DNA of 64,000 bases from the NCBI GenBank assembly GCA_016647705.1, contig CM028330.1, positions 53,246,897 to 53,310,896 on the forward strand, given 5' to 3'. The notes under the pieces were generated by a model. The model was not told the origin of the DNA. It saw nothing but the letters and a program-made list of their open reading frames with translations, and did no database searches. This DNA is from Eucommia ulmoides (Eukaryota; Streptophyta; Magnoliopsida; Garryales; Eucommiaceae). Both the position numbers and the translations under genes were made by a program. Each line of letters starts with the position of its first letter. The first letter of the stretch is position 1. Below, piece after piece: positions 46,245 through 56,970 of this stretch.

Positions 46245-46500
46245 AGTTTGTACAAATGGTTTGACTATGAGTAAATGATGAAAATGTACAATTCGGTTTG
46301 CACTGATAGTTTGACTACGAGGAAATAATGAAAAATGTGCAAATCGATTTGCACATATGGTTAGACTACGAGGAAATAATAAAAAATGTGCAACTCGATT
46401 TGCACGGATAGTTTCACTACAAAGAAATAATGAAAAATGTGCAAAATTGTGTTTGTAAGTATAATCTAACTATGAGAGAATGACAAATAATTTTTTATAA
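46245..46500. repeat. Minisatellite, unit about 50 bp
   Basis: About five imperfect units, each containing GTTTGACTACGAGGAAATAA and AATGTGCAA.TCGATTTGCAC. The GACTA words start near 46261, 46311, 46361, 46412 and 46465, giving periods of 50-53. CGATTTGCAC adjoins GTGCAAATCG-like words, so each unit can form a short hairpin. Confidence 0.85.
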
Positions 46501-46837
46501 CTTTAATATATTAAGAGGTTTCAGTTTAAACTGACATGATTTTTTGGGGGTATACAGTCATATTGAACACTCACAAGTGATTGGGACGAAACTAACAATA
46601 TATGCATCCACACATCACTATACAATTTATTGAATAAAACATTGAAATTATCTTAAATTAACAAATGGGGAACGTTTCCTTGGCCCACTAGCAATATTGC
46701 TTGGGATAAGTAATAATTTTTTTTGACTTTTTCTCCAACTTTTGTCTCAACTTCAAACCCCCCATAACCCAACATTTGTAAAAAAAAAAAAAAAAAGGTA
46801 ATAAATTTTCCCAATTCAACTTAATATATATATATAT

Positions 46838-46862
46838 ATAGATAGATAGATAGATAGATAGA
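46838..46862. repeat. TA/GATA microsatellite
   Basis: TA units followed by six GATA units. Confidence 0.9.
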
Positions 46863-47008
46863 GTGACGTCATTCTTTTCTTCTTTCGCTTCGTTGCTGTA
46901 GTGTTGGCTGAGCCGTTTAAAAGTTTCACTTTTTATATTCTGTGACGTCATTCTTTTTTTTTCTGTACTAACTGAGCCGCTTAAAGATTTCACTTTTCAT
47001 ATTCTCGA
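46862..47008. repeat. Duplicated block with TGACGTCA motifs
   Basis: Two imperfect copies of a 70-80-base block start at 46862 and 46941. Each opens with GTGACGTCATTCTTTT and contains TGAGCCG.TTAAA and TTTCACTTTT.ATATTCT. TGACGTCA (46864-46871 and 46943-46950) is the perfect palindromic site bound by TGA-type bZIP factors. No gene starts within 500 bases, so regulatory use is uncertain. Confidence 0.7.
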
Positions 47009-47411
47009 AAGACATCCATATTCTTCTTGTTTGCATTCGGGATTTATTTATTTTAAATAACACAAATTTAAAGACCATAATTATTATCACAAAATAATTT
47101 ACCAATAATTTATATAACATTTTTAGTTTGATTGTTAATTTGATTATTGATATTATATGTATAGCGAAAATTTTAAAATTTTATTTATTATCTGATTAAT
47201 AAAATCTTGTCACGTAATTTGTATTTTATATATATATATATATATATATTATTATCCATGTAACTATAACACAAGGTGACAATATACACCAATATAAAAC
47301 ACTGAATTTTAATTAAAACAAACTTTACAAAACACATAACCCAATACAAAAAACATCAAATATTACATAGTAATAAATATTACCACATACCTAAATATTC
47401 ATTTTTCATGC

Positions 47412-47413
<2 letters not shown>
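47009..47413. other. Gene-free AT-rich DNA
   Basis: Includes a TA run at about 47227-47250. Nothing coding is seen. Confidence 0.6.

Positions 47414-47468
<55 letters not shown>
47414..47468. repeat. TA microsatellite beside a gene end
   Basis: About 27 TA units lie 7 bases beyond the stop codon of the minus-strand gene at 47476-47760, so the run would fall in its 3' untranslated region. Confidence 0.95.
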
Positions 47469-47470
<2 letters not shown>

Positions 47471-47475
47471 GAATA

Positions 47476-47760
47476 TCACTTCATTTGATCCAGCCAAAGG
47501 AAGGCTCCGGTGGCAAACTTTCTCTTCTCGTTGATATCTCCGGCGACCGGCAAGCCATACTCTCTCAACAAGCAATCTAGCTTCCACTCCGGCATGGTCT
47601 CGTAGTCGGATTGTTTGTACCTTGGGTAGTGAAGTGGAATCCGAAAAGAAATATTATTGGGATTCTCGGCTCCGGCTGATGTTTTCCGGTGGTTTTCCGG
47701 CGATACTCCGGGCATTGGGTGGATAGACACAAGATTAGAGAAAGTAACTCCACCACTCAT
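47476..47760 (-). CDS. Small DUF7722-like plant protein, 94 aa
   Basis: An intact single-exon frame runs from the ATG at 47760 to a stop at 47476. The start is supported by the core-promoter spacing (TATA box about 75 bases upstream) and the absence of an earlier in-frame ATG in the leader. The C-terminal half carries RIPLHYPRYKQSDYETMPEW, then KLDCLLREYGLPV, and KRKFATGAFLWLDQ. I recognise this from memory as the small plant-specific family called DUF7722. The N-terminus is Ser/Pro/Gly-rich without a clear signal peptide or membrane span. The biochemical function is unknown. It is the only host gene between the retrotransposon nest and the duplicated genes. Base composition is more balanced than the flanks, as expected for selected coding sequence. 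Confidence 0.85.
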   Translation of the reverse strand: MSGGVTFSNLVSIHPMPGVSPENHRKTSAGAENPNNISFRIPLHYPRYKQSDYETMPEWKLDCLLREYGLPVAGDINEKRKFATGAFLWLDQMK

Positions 47761-47829
47761 ATTTCACTTCTCACTTGTTTCAAAATTTACTTGATAAAGT
47801 TTTGTTGAGCAAAAAGTGTATTGTACCCC

Positions 47830-47842
47830 CCTTTTATAGGGC
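47830..47842 (-). promoter_or_regulatory. TATA box of the DUF7722-like gene
   Basis: On minus GCCCTATAAAAGGGGG lies about 75 bases before the ATG at 47760, a normal plant core-promoter distance that allows a leader of about 40-45 bases. Confidence 0.75.
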
Positions 47843-48339
47843 TATGTTGGGTGGGGGGGAGGTAGTTGAGAAATTGGATTTTGTCTTCAAAATATCAAAT
47901 GAAGATTCTATATGCTTCCTAAATATAGTGTTAGCTGTTTTTTTTTTTTTTTTGTTTTTTTGTTTTTTAATATATATATATATATAATTTTCTGTCATCA
48001 TAAAAAAATTGATTTTTTTTTTTTTGAAAAAAACAATAATTATACCCTTGAGTCGAACTAAGCCAGTTAATATCCTTGTTTTTCCATTTCTTTTATTATT
48101 CCGGGACAAGTAAGGTATAAGAATGAATTTGTCATTTTACATAATTTTAATTTAACCATTGCACTTTATTCTAAATTACACAAGGGTAGATGTTTATTAA
48201 AATACTATATGCGATAAAGTACAATTCAGTCACATCCCATAAAGGAAAATGTCATTAATCTTATTTTTTATTTTGCAAATATATACTTGGCCAAACATAA
48301 AATTGGTGACCATACTGAAATTGGCCAAAATAATTCTTT
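47843..48339. other. Upstream region of the DUF7722-like gene
   Basis: Contains T-runs at 47939-47952 and 48013-48024 and a short TA run at 47970-47986. No coding sequence is recognised. Confidence 0.5.
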
Positions 48340-49263
48340 TAAGTCGTGTTTTATTAGCGTTTCTACTCCAAATAAAATGAGATGAAAATTTTGTTTTCAT
48401 TCTACAATATTCTGAGAACATAATCGTGTTTGATAATGGTAATTATTCTTAAACTTTGTTTGGTTACAAGTAATTTCGGATCGTTATATATATATATATA
48501 TATATTGTGTATAAGAGAGAGAGGGGAGAAGATGAAGACATAAAGTGTTGGTTGTGAATCGGCACGATGGCGATGACCGGTGTGGTGGGGGTTCTCAACA
48601 TTTATTCTTAAAAAATAGATTAGGAATAATTTTGTATGACTAAATAGCAATCAAGATTTTTTTGTTTCTCAAATTCTTAGAGTGTATTTGGTTAGATGGA
48701 AAATGAATGGAAAAGAAAATGAAAAAAAAATCATGTTTGATTGGATGGAAAATGAAAAAAATAAAAATAAAAAAAAAAAAATAGGATAGATAAAACACAA
48801 TTTTCAAGATAATTTTTTTTCCTCACAATTTTGGGAGGAAAATGGTTAAAAGTGTCAAAATTACAATTATACTCTTAATAATAAATTTTTTAATTTATTT
48901 TTGTAATATATGAGGACAAAAAATTAAATTACATTAAAATAGATTATTTTCCGTTCTTTCATTTTTTTTCTCAACCAAATAACATTAAGACAAATGAATT
49001 TATTTTCACAATAGATAAAAATATTATTCTCTTATTTTCTTTTTCTTTTTCCATCTTTCTAACCAAACATATCCTTAAAACCCTGAAAGAATTTTAGAAT
49101 TATTCCTAAAATTTTAAAAACAAAAACATGTTTACCAACCCTTCCTATGTATTAATTCCAAAATTTTGAGGGCAAGAACAAAAAGAAGGGAGCAAAAACA
49201 CTAAAAAAAAGGACTAGTCTAAACAGAAGAACAGAAAAAGAAAAAAACTAACCAAACACCACC
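48340..49263. mobile_element. GGTGGCGTTTGGTTAG-family TIR element with a nested MITE
   Basis: The left end (AGTCGTGTTTTATTAGCG after TTA) and right end (CTAACCAAACACCACC before TTA) resemble those of the intron-2 elements of the duplicated genes. Inner words (AATGAGATGAAAA, CGTGTTTGATAATG, ATTCCAAAATTTTGAG) also match. A Tourist-like MITE is inserted at 48680-49074. The 3-bp TTA flanks suggest a Harbinger-type element. Confidence 0.6.
48680..49074. mobile_element. Tourist-like MITE, copy 1
   Basis: Flanked by TTA (48677-48679 and 49075-49077). The ends are GAGTGTATTTGGTTAG and CTAACCAAACATATCC, which are inverted. The interior AATTACAATTATACTC and TTTTTGTAATATATGAGG match the copy at 54494-54868 closely. 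Confidence 0.8.
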
Positions 49264-49516
49264 TTAAAGATCACTACAAATGTGAACAGAAAACCAAGCT
49301 AATAATTTCCATGAAACTGTCAAAACATAATTATAATAACAAATGGAGTACTACCATTTAAACTTTTCTGTGAACATAAGCATATATACATACACCAAAA
49401 TGAAACATGTACAACTAAAACCTGATTCTATATCACATAAGAATTTCCTAATCTTGTGCAGCAATTGAGAGAGAGAGATGGCTATGAAGTCTTCAAAACC
49501 AAGAGAGAGAGAGAGA

Positions 49517-49786
49517 GATTTTTGTACTTTGTACCCCGGATGTTTTAGAGAAATCCCGCTTTAACCGCCTCAAGTATCCAAATCATGTCAAATCAATAAT
49601 TCCGCCATTTTTTTTATTGGAATTCACCCACGTGGGTGATTTTGTATTTGACACGTGATTTATTTCTGTCATAAAAAATAACGAAGTTACCGATTTGGAC
49701 TTACTTGACTTGATTCCGTGTTTGAAAGTACAGGGGACTAAGGTGAAATTTCTCCAAAACTTCAGAGCTACAAAGTGCAAAAACCT
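49517..49786. mobile_element. TTTTTGCAC-family MITE in the 3' flank of gene copy 1
   Basis: The termini GATTTTTGTACTTTGTACCC and ACAAAGTGCAAAAACCTC are inverted. The core holds CCACGTGGGTGAT and an inverted TTCTGTCATAAAAAAT. It is the same family as 8670-8977 and present at the same place in copy 2. Confidence 0.8.
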
Positions 49787-49825
49787 CATATATATATATT
49801 TATATATACATATATCACATATATA

Positions 49826-52800
49826 TCAAGGTCGGAAAAAAGGGTCTTCCTTTTTGCGGTAGATCTCAAACAACCGTGTCGAATACCGTTTGGCCAGTTC
49901 TCGACAGTGATTAAGAGCATTCGCATCATGTTCTTTCAACTCCAAAACAGTTTTCTTCACCTTACCTTGTTTATCCTCACCAAGCAAAAACTCGGCCAAA
50001 GCGGTTACCCTGCTTAAAAATGCAACAAAAATCAGAATTTAAAAACAAAAAATCATGTAAAATAGAGAGCGAGAGAGACGAAATGAACAACACGAGAACA
50101 GGAAGTCGGAATCAAAAAATTGGTTGAGAGGAGGCTAATTTTTTTTAGGGAGTTTGTTAGATATTTTTATAATTTTCGAGAGTTTTATGTAAAATTTTAA
50201 GAGATTTTATTTGATTTTTTTTTTAAGTATAGGGATTTCAACAATTGAGTGGCATAAGCGCGCCCCCCCCCCCCCCCCCCGCCCCCGGCGCCCGGTTGGG
50301 GCGTTTAGGGCGATTCCATCATCTTTTGAGTATTTGGGCAAAAGATATCTAAATTCCTGACTTGGCGAGTATTTGGGCAAAAAGAGAATGGAGGGAGAAA
50401 GGAGGAGGCTAGGGTGGCGTTTGGTTAGTGTTTCTGTTTTATCGTTTCTATACCAATTAAATTGGGATGAGATGGGATGGGATAGCAATTATGTTTCTAT
50501 TCTAGAGTACTCCGGAAATAGAAACATGTTTGATAATGATCATTGTCCAGAAATTGTTTCTTTTAATTTATGAGAACAGAAACAAAAACGCGTTTGGCAA
50601 CATTTGTCTTTTTTCTTTAAGGCTATGTTTTTTTTCAAAAAATGGAAAAATAAAAGGAATAGAGAATTGAAGAGAAAAAAAATTATCCTTTATGGAGGAA
50701 AAATCATTTTCCTTATAATTATTTGGTTGAAGGGATATAAAAAGAGGAAAATATAATACTTGATATTTAGTAAGGAAATAAAAAAATAAAATAAAATTAT
50801 ACACTTATTTAATTTACTATTTTACCCTTAAATATTACAAAACAAAATAAAAAAATCTACCATCATATTTTAAATGATGTAAAAATGAGCATTTCACCAA
50901 CTAATAAGAAAATAATTAACTGAAATAAGATTATAATTACAGTAATCACCATTCAAGTTAAAGACAATATATGTGAATTAATAACAAATAAAAAAAAAAA
51001 TATTCCAAAAACCATATAAATGAATAAGTAGATAGGATATAAAAAGATAAGGGCATAATTGCAATTTTGATCCCAAATTTGAGAGGAAAAAAAAAACCAT
51101 ATAAGGCTGGAGAGTTTTTTTTTTCATCTCTTTTTTCTTTTCCATCCCATTTTACTCCTACCACGTTTCTTTTTCATTTTTCCGTCCACCTTTTTTTCCA
51201 CCCAACCAAACATACCCTAAATGTATGGTGACCGGCGAGTGGAGGTGGAAGGCGGGATAGTAGTAGGAATAATTTTCTGGGTGTGAATAAGAATCGACAT
51301 TTTTTTGTTTCTCAAATTCTTAAGGAATTCAAGAAATAGTTTCTAATTACTCCCAAAATTTTGGAAACAGATTCGTGTTAACCAAACACATTTCTATACA
51401 CTAATTCCAAAATTTTGGGAGCGAGAACATGAATCAGCGAACAGAAACATTTAACCAAACGAAGCCTAGAATGCCAATAAATTACCTTAAAAACAGTCAC
51501 GTGTAGCAGGTGACTGTTTTTTGTCCAAAATTGTAAATATGTAAATTGTAAGTGGGATAATTATTAAATTGTAAGTTGTTACGTGTTCAAATTAAAACCA
51601 TGGGGACTAAAATGAGATTTTGGTCAAGCTTCAGGGGTAGCAAGTATCAAAACCCATACCTGACAATATCGAACGGGTTAAATCCGCGGTCTTTCATTCG
51701 GTAAAGGGCACAAACAGCTTTCAAGCAGAGCTCATCCTCATTTTCGAGCGCTTGAATCATGTCTACCTCATACAACCAATCTTTACTCTCACCATTCTTC
51801 TTCTTCCTCAACATTGCAATCAATTCATTCATATGGGAATCGCTAAGACCACCTTCCGAATCAGAACCATCATCACTATCTTTGAATTTCTCCTCGCATG
51901 GTCGAATCGTTCTTTCATTGTCAGCATTGTATGACTCAAGGTTGACCAAACGATGATTGTCAAGACTCGAATCATCGATCTTCCTTCTCTTGAGTTTCCC
52001 AATGGGAATCTTCTTATCCTCATCGTCGTCGTGCTCGTTGTCACCATCAGAATCATCACTATCACTAAGCTCAATCACATTTGAATTGCCTAATACAACA
52101 ACAACGAAGTTTGATTTTAAAATTATAACATTTTTAGGAATACATGAATATATACAACTTAATGAATGGAAATTATTAGGGTTTCTTAGTAATATACTTA
52201 GTCACAGAGCAACTTATTTTTTAGTCCTTGGTTACCATCATTAGCAGACACAAAAAATTTGTTGGCAGGGGGGATGTAAAAAAATTAGGGAGTTCATAAG
52301 ATATTTTTCTAAACGTATAGGGGTAACAGTGAAAAATTCCAAAAGTTGAGGGGCCTTAATAGCTCTCCACTACTGGGGCTTTAATAGCTCTCCACTGGTT
52401 AACATTAACTATGATATCAAATGCAAATTCCATATTTAGTTAATATTAACTCGATAGATTCAATACAATTAATGATAACTGAATGACTGAAACAAAGAAC
52501 AAAACTGAGAATAAAAAACTATAACTGACTATTTCAAGGACAAGCGGCTTGTTTCCCAGAATTATTATTGCTAGATAACCAAAAACAATGATACAATTTA
52601 CAATGAAAAGAAAAATACCCTAATGAAATCTATATAATAATTAAGCATGTTTTTTTAATATTTGCTACATGACACATACCATGCACGTAGAACTACAAAG
52701 ACCTACTATTCTCGAATTGACGGCGGCCTTGAGCATGATGGCTCCTGAGCAGACACACTCCAAACATCGTCCTAACAAGGGAAAACAGGTCGAAGGCCTC

Positions 52801-54200
52801 AACCACCCTCACCCCGAGACGCTCCAATCGTCGTCATCCCTGCTCCAGGCCGTTGTAGCGGCCTCCTCAAGTTTAGGAAAGAGTCGTTAATGTTTCTAAA
52901 ATAACAGTCCATTACTCCATTTTCCACTAAATCCGCAACATTAATGGAAATGAGCTAGATTCAGGGAAGACTTGGCAAACAAGTCTTCCTCTCCTATAAA
53001 TACTATAGGAGCTAGCCTGGTATGTACAATTTTTACTAGCCAACACTCTGTCAAATTTTTTTGAGAAAACACTACTAATTCTCACACCGAAGGTGTAATG
53101 CTGACAGACCTATCCGCGGTGCATTGTTTTGCAGGACTCAAAGTTAAGAAAATCAATCCAATCCTAGTCCCAAACTTTCATCTCTAACGAACCAGATTTT
53201 GGCTTCACCACTAATAATATTTTCGAGTTAGAAATTTAGCTTAAAAATCCTAAACCCTAGACCTAACCCTAAACAAAACAAACCCTAATAATTTTTTTTT
53301 AAGTTAGAAATTAGAAATTGATTTTTTGGGGGGGTAATTAGGGATTAGTGTCTTTATACACATATATAGAATAGTAATTAACAATGCACGAGTGAAATTA
53401 CATAAAAATTACACAGTACCTTCCATCTTCAATGATCTTGAAGGGGAATTGCAAGCAGAGTTCGCACCAGGCGGTGTACGGCCATGGATTTGAGGAGCTA
53501 ACGCGTTGGTACGTTGAACGCTGTTTTCATCTTCAGATTTCTCAACGGCAACCTCCCTCTCGAGATTTTCCCCAGTAATCGCCTCATCTGAAATTGGAGT
53601 TCCCGATCTCATCTTCTCCACCCAGATCTTGAGTTTTTCCTCCAATAGGCGTAAACGATCCTCAAGAACAGCGTACTTCTTCTTCCAGTTCTCGATTTTG
53701 GCCTCGGAATCGTGATTCTTACGCTTCAGATCTGTTCTCTCATTCTTCAACCTCACGATTTCGGCTCTCAATTCGATATTCGCGCAATTGAAATCGGCAT
53801 TATCACTTTCTAGATAGATAATCTTGTCCCTGTTCTCGTTTTCCGCCCTCTCAAGTTTAATCAACAGTTTATCGAACTTCGCCTTCGCCATTTTCCCTCT
53901 GTCGACCTCCACCTCGAGTTTCTGTTCCAATTCTAGCTTCTCTCTTTCCGATTCCCCGTGTTTTTTCTCCATTGCATAGTATTTGCTCTTCCATCTATCT
54001 GCTTCGATCTTCAGATACCTTTTCAAGCTCTCTTCGCGTTTAATCAAACTCTGCTCCACCGCCTCGAACTCCGCCTTCCGGAACGCCGAACGGAGCGACG
54101 AAATGAGACCGGGAATCGACATGGCTGTCGAGTCCATCGAATCGCAACTCATTACTGATTTAACGTCCTCATCCAAACCAGATATCGCCTCCCAATTCAT
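49826..54200 (-). CDS. Coiled-coil plant protein, copy 1 (three exons, 464 aa)
   Basis: Exons are 53420-54200, 51660-52089 and 49826-50009. The splice sites are G|GTACTG...TTAG|GC and CAG|GTATGG...GCAG|GG; the 1395 coding bases give an uninterrupted 464-residue protein. Residues 1-260 (exon 1) are MNWEAISGLDEDV... and then a long Glu/Lys/Leu-rich coiled coil (about 50-200). Exon 2 begins with an acidic Ser/Asp tract, then a basic KLKRRK nuclear-localisation-like motif, and ends in WLYEVDMIQALE...CLKAVCALYR. Exon 3 encodes VTALAEFLLGEDKQGKVKKT, then ELAKRYSTRLFEIYRKKEDP and a stop. I recognise the C-terminal region as a conserved plant motif set of unknown function; a nuclear role is inferred. 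The frame, splice phases and a near-identical paralogue argue for a functional gene. A GA repeat lies in the leader region. Confidence 0.88.
50263..50292 (+). repeat. Long C homopolymer
   Basis: About 18 consecutive C, a G, then five more C followed by GGCGCCC. Copy 2 has only CACCCTGGGCGC at this place, so the tract expanded in copy 1. It is prone to length errors in sequencing. Confidence 0.85.
50413..51466 (+). mobile_element. TIR element in intron 2 of copy 1 (forward orientation)
   Basis: Flanked by TAG on both sides (inside CTAG). Ends are GGTGGCGTTTGGTTAG and, reversed, GGCTTCGTTTGGTTAA. Its left third (GGGATGAGATGGGATGGG, AACATGTTTGATAATG) and right third (AATTATTCCTACTA-type words, CCAAAATTTTGG) match the element at 57618-58070, but in the opposite orientation. 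A Tourist-like MITE at 50621-51217 enlarges it. Confidence 0.8.
50621..51217. mobile_element. Tourist-like MITE, copy 2 (nested)
   Basis: Flanked by TAA (50618-50620 and 51218-51220). The right end, reversed, reads GGGTATGTTTGGTTGGGTGG; the left reads GGCTATGTTTTTTTTC. Absent from the matching element of gene copy 2, so it inserted after the duplication or was lost there. Confidence 0.72.
52090..53419 (-). other. Intron 1 of gene copy 1
   Basis: A 1330-base intron. The part 52660-53140 looks like an LTR or promoter fragment (listed separately). The remainder is AT-rich and aligns with intron 1 of copy 2. Confidence 0.8.
52660..53145 (+). mobile_element. LTR-like block in intron 1 of copy 1
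   Basis: A GC-richer stretch with a plus-strand TATA box (TCCTATAAATACTATAGG at 52993-53010), then TGTACAATTTTTACTAGCC, and ATTCTCACACCGAAGGTGTAATG about 90 bases later. This is the layout of an LTR U3-R-U5. Intron 1 of copy 2 has the same block (60235-60700). No protein-coding internal region adjoins it, so it may be a solo LTR or a TRIM-like element; the exact ends are uncertain. Confidence 0.55.
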
Positions 54201-54318
54201 GACGCTATTTTAGACTGAAAAATGGGAAGTGAATCAGATTAAAACAAGGAATCAACACGAAACCCTACCTTGATCGCCGGCCGAAAAATGTTTGGCCGTA
54301 AAATGAGAAGGATCTGAC

Positions 54319-54319
<1 letters not shown>

Positions 54320-54352
<33 letters not shown>
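54320..54352. repeat. GA microsatellite in the leader of gene copy 1
   Basis: About 16 GA units (CT on the coding strand) lie 120 bases upstream of the ATG. Copy 2 has a shorter run at 61886-61906. CT-rich leaders are common in plant promoters. Confidence 0.9.
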
Positions 54353-54353
<1 letters not shown>

Positions 54354-54493
54354 AAGGAGGACTGAAGAGGGGGAGCGAGAAGAATCTTTTAGGACCTTCT
54401 AAGCGAAAATTTATGTTTTTGGTCCCCCAAATAATGGAGTGTTTATTTATCCGGATTCGGTGGGAGAATTTCCTTATTCCGCTCTTCATCTTA

Positions 54494-54868
54494 AAAAAGT
54501 CTGTTTCGTATGAATGAAAAATAAAAAAATAAAAAAATAAAAAATTATATTTAATATGGAAGAAAAATAGAAAGAAAATAAAAATGAAAAAGATAAAACA
54601 CAAGTTTCGAGACAAATTTTTTTTTCCTAGAAAAAAAAAAATAATTTTGAATATCAAAATTACAATTATATCCTTAATAATTGAATTTTTAATTTATTTT
54701 TGAAATATATAAAGGCAAAATAATAAATTATATTAAAATAAATTATTTTCTACCATTTCATTTTTCTTCCTAACCAAACAAAACTAGGAAAAATAATTTT
54801 TTTTTCATAATAGATAAAAATATTTTCTTTTTTCTTTTCCTTTCTTCTCCTTCTAACCAAACATACCC
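54494..54868. mobile_element. Tourist-like MITE, copy 3
   Basis: Flanked by TTA (54491-54493 and 54869-54871). The right end CTTCTAACCAAACATACCC and the interior words match the copy at 48680-49074. It lies just upstream of gene copy 1 and is absent upstream of copy 2. Confidence 0.75.
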
Positions 54869-54871
54869 TTA

Positions 54872-55430
54872 GAAACAGAATCAACTTGTGTTTTAATCAT
54901 GTCTATCTAAAAAAGACGAAAATCCACTACATGCATCTGCCCACGCACAATTACATGTAATAATTTTTTATGTAAATTTTTGTTAGATGTCACAAATGTT
55001 ATTGTATTTTGTAACATATAACTAATTTATGTGTAAAAATTTGTTAGATATAACAAAAATCACACAAAATACATAAAATTAACTACATGTAACTAAATGT
55101 GCACAAATACATATAACTAATATTAAATTAATTTACGTGTGTAATATTTATTAAATGTAACAAATATTATACACATATATATAATTGTAATATGTAACTA
55201 ATATTACATAAGTGCATGTAACAAAAAATATACAGATATATGTAAAAATATAACAATTATTAAATTGTAACTAATATTTGTTACATGTAACTAATATTCA
55301 CTATAATACGGATTTATTTACCAAGTTCTTCCTATAATCTTTGCAATGCGGAATTAAAACTCAAACGAAATTCAATTTGAGGGACTAAATCAAAACTTAT
55401 ATTTTAAACGGGACTTTTTTAAAATTAAGG
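54872..55430. other. Gene-free DNA with ATGTAACAAATAT-type words
   Basis: Words such as ATGTAACTAATATT and GTTACATGTAACTAAT recur irregularly from 54950 to 55310, a degenerate simple-sequence region with no coding content. Confidence 0.6.
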
Positions 55431-55960
55431 CCTCGTTTGGTAACCCATTCATTCCCATAATTTCTCATTCTATTCCCAGATTTTTGGGAATTCTGTTTGA
55501 GAATAGTATTTGGTAATTTTTGTTTTCATTTCCATTCTATTCCCATTTGAGAATTGTGGCCATTTTTTTTTTAAGAAATGAGAAACAAAAAAAAAGTTGT
55601 TTCTCATTATTCCTATTCCATTTCCAAAACACACAGTCATTGTTCACCCGTCGGCCATCTCCGGCGACCGTCGCCGGTCACCGTCCGGCCGGGAACTTTG
55701 CGGCCGCCAGTCACTGTCACCCACCCGCCACCGCCGGAGCCGGCACCATTGCCGTCCGGTCGTCTCCGGCGCCGGAGCCACCACCGTCCGTCAAGACAAA
55801 AAAAAAAAAAAAAAATGATTTTAGAATAAAATCGTTACCAAACACAATTCTCTTCCCAAAACAAACAAAAAAAAAAAAAAAAAAAAAAATTATCGTTACC
55901 AAATACGATTCTACTCCCAATAAGAAAACAAAATTCCTATCCCATTCCTAAGCCTATTAT
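55431..55960. mobile_element. Possible non-autonomous DNA element with a GC-rich core
   Basis: Opens GGCCTCGTTTGGTAACCC, a common plant DNA-transposon terminus. It later shows GTTACCAAACACAATTC and GTTACCAAATACGATTC, inverted relative to the start. The core (55640-55795) is unusually GC-rich, with CCGGCGACC, GCCGCC and CCGGAGCC words, between AT-rich arms and oligo-A runs. Frames through the core are low-complexity and not convincing as protein. The right end is not defined. Confidence 0.45.
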
Positions 55961-56353
55961 TCGGCTGATTATTCCTTATTTATATGAATTATGAATTTTG
56001 TAAAATTGGAGATCCCCAAACAATAATTTAAACTTATCTGTTATTTTCAAACAAAACGTTATTAGAGAAATGTTAATAAAACATGTTTTACATAAAGTAA
56101 TGAAATGATGAAATATCTTTAGAAGATCACGTGCTGAACACAATCCATTTTTCATACAAAATCATCATTAACGATTCTAATATTACATGATTGAAACAAA
56201 TATGAAACTTGAAGGACCAAACATACAATTTAACAAATCTAGAGTTACATGTAATGATGTAAATGCCCTCTTCATGCTTTTATGTGATCAAAAACATAAT
56301 TTTTTTAGAATTTAATCCTCAATGGTTCTTTAAATGCCAAGAATTGACAGTAT
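55961..56353. other. Gene-free AT-rich DNA between the duplicated units
   Basis: Nothing recognised. Confidence 0.55.
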
Positions 56354-56681
56354 GATCCATGAAACTGTCAAAACATAATTATAATAACATGATAGAAATA
56401 TGTTTTAGTTCATCATGCTATTATTTTGGAGGTTACATACAACTATATTGATCTTAATAAAAATTGTTTTAGATTCGCGCGGTTCCAAGTTAATGTAGAT
56501 AAAAAGGATTTCGGTTATAATTTTATGCGGAATGGCCCAGGTATTACCATTTAAACTGTTCTGTGACCATAAGCATATATACATACAGCAAAATGAACCA
56601 ACAACATGTACAACTAACACCTGATTCTATATCAGATAATAATTACCTAATCATGTGCACTTCTGCAGCAATAGAGAGAGA

Positions 56682-56970
56682 GATTTGCACTTTGCACACC
56701 TGATGTTTAAGAGAAATCCGACTTTAGCCGCTGTTCATTCAATTTGAGCACATAAACTCTGAAATATCCAAATCGTGTCAAATCAGTCATTCCGTCATTT
56801 TTTATTGGAATTCACCCACGTGGGTGATTCCATATTCGACATGCGGTTAATTTCCGTCATAAAAAATGACGAAATTACTGATTCGGATTGACTTGAATTG
56901 ATTACGTGTTTGAAAATACAGAGACTAAAGTGAAATTTCTTCGAAACTTAGGGGTGCAAAGTGCAAAAAC

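Larger units (their letters stand above)
50010..51659 (-). other. Intron 2 of gene copy 1
   Basis: A 1650-base AT-rich intron holding a C-run (50263-50290), a TIR element at 50413-51466 with a nested MITE, and, at 51585-51653, a fragment resembling the right end of the TTTTTGCAC MITE family (GGGGACTAAAATGAGA ... CAGGGGTAGC) that abuts the exon 2 donor. Confidence 0.8.
49306..54385 (-). repeat. Tandem segmental duplication, left unit
   Basis: Collinear with 56354-61930. Shared landmarks are CCATGAAACTGTCAAAACAT in the 3' flank, the TTTTTGCAC MITE, all three exons, the LTR-like block in intron 1, and the GA-repeat leader ending GTAAAGGAGGACTGAAGAGG. It contains gene copy 1. Confidence 0.9.

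Noticed and set aside
51752..52244. Plus-strand ORFs opposite exon 2 of gene copy 1
   Set aside because: Shadows of the acidic minus-strand exon; no independent evidence.
53250..53300. AACCCTAA-like words in intron 1
   Set aside because: Only a few irregular copies (AAACCCTAGACCTAACCC); not a telomeric array.
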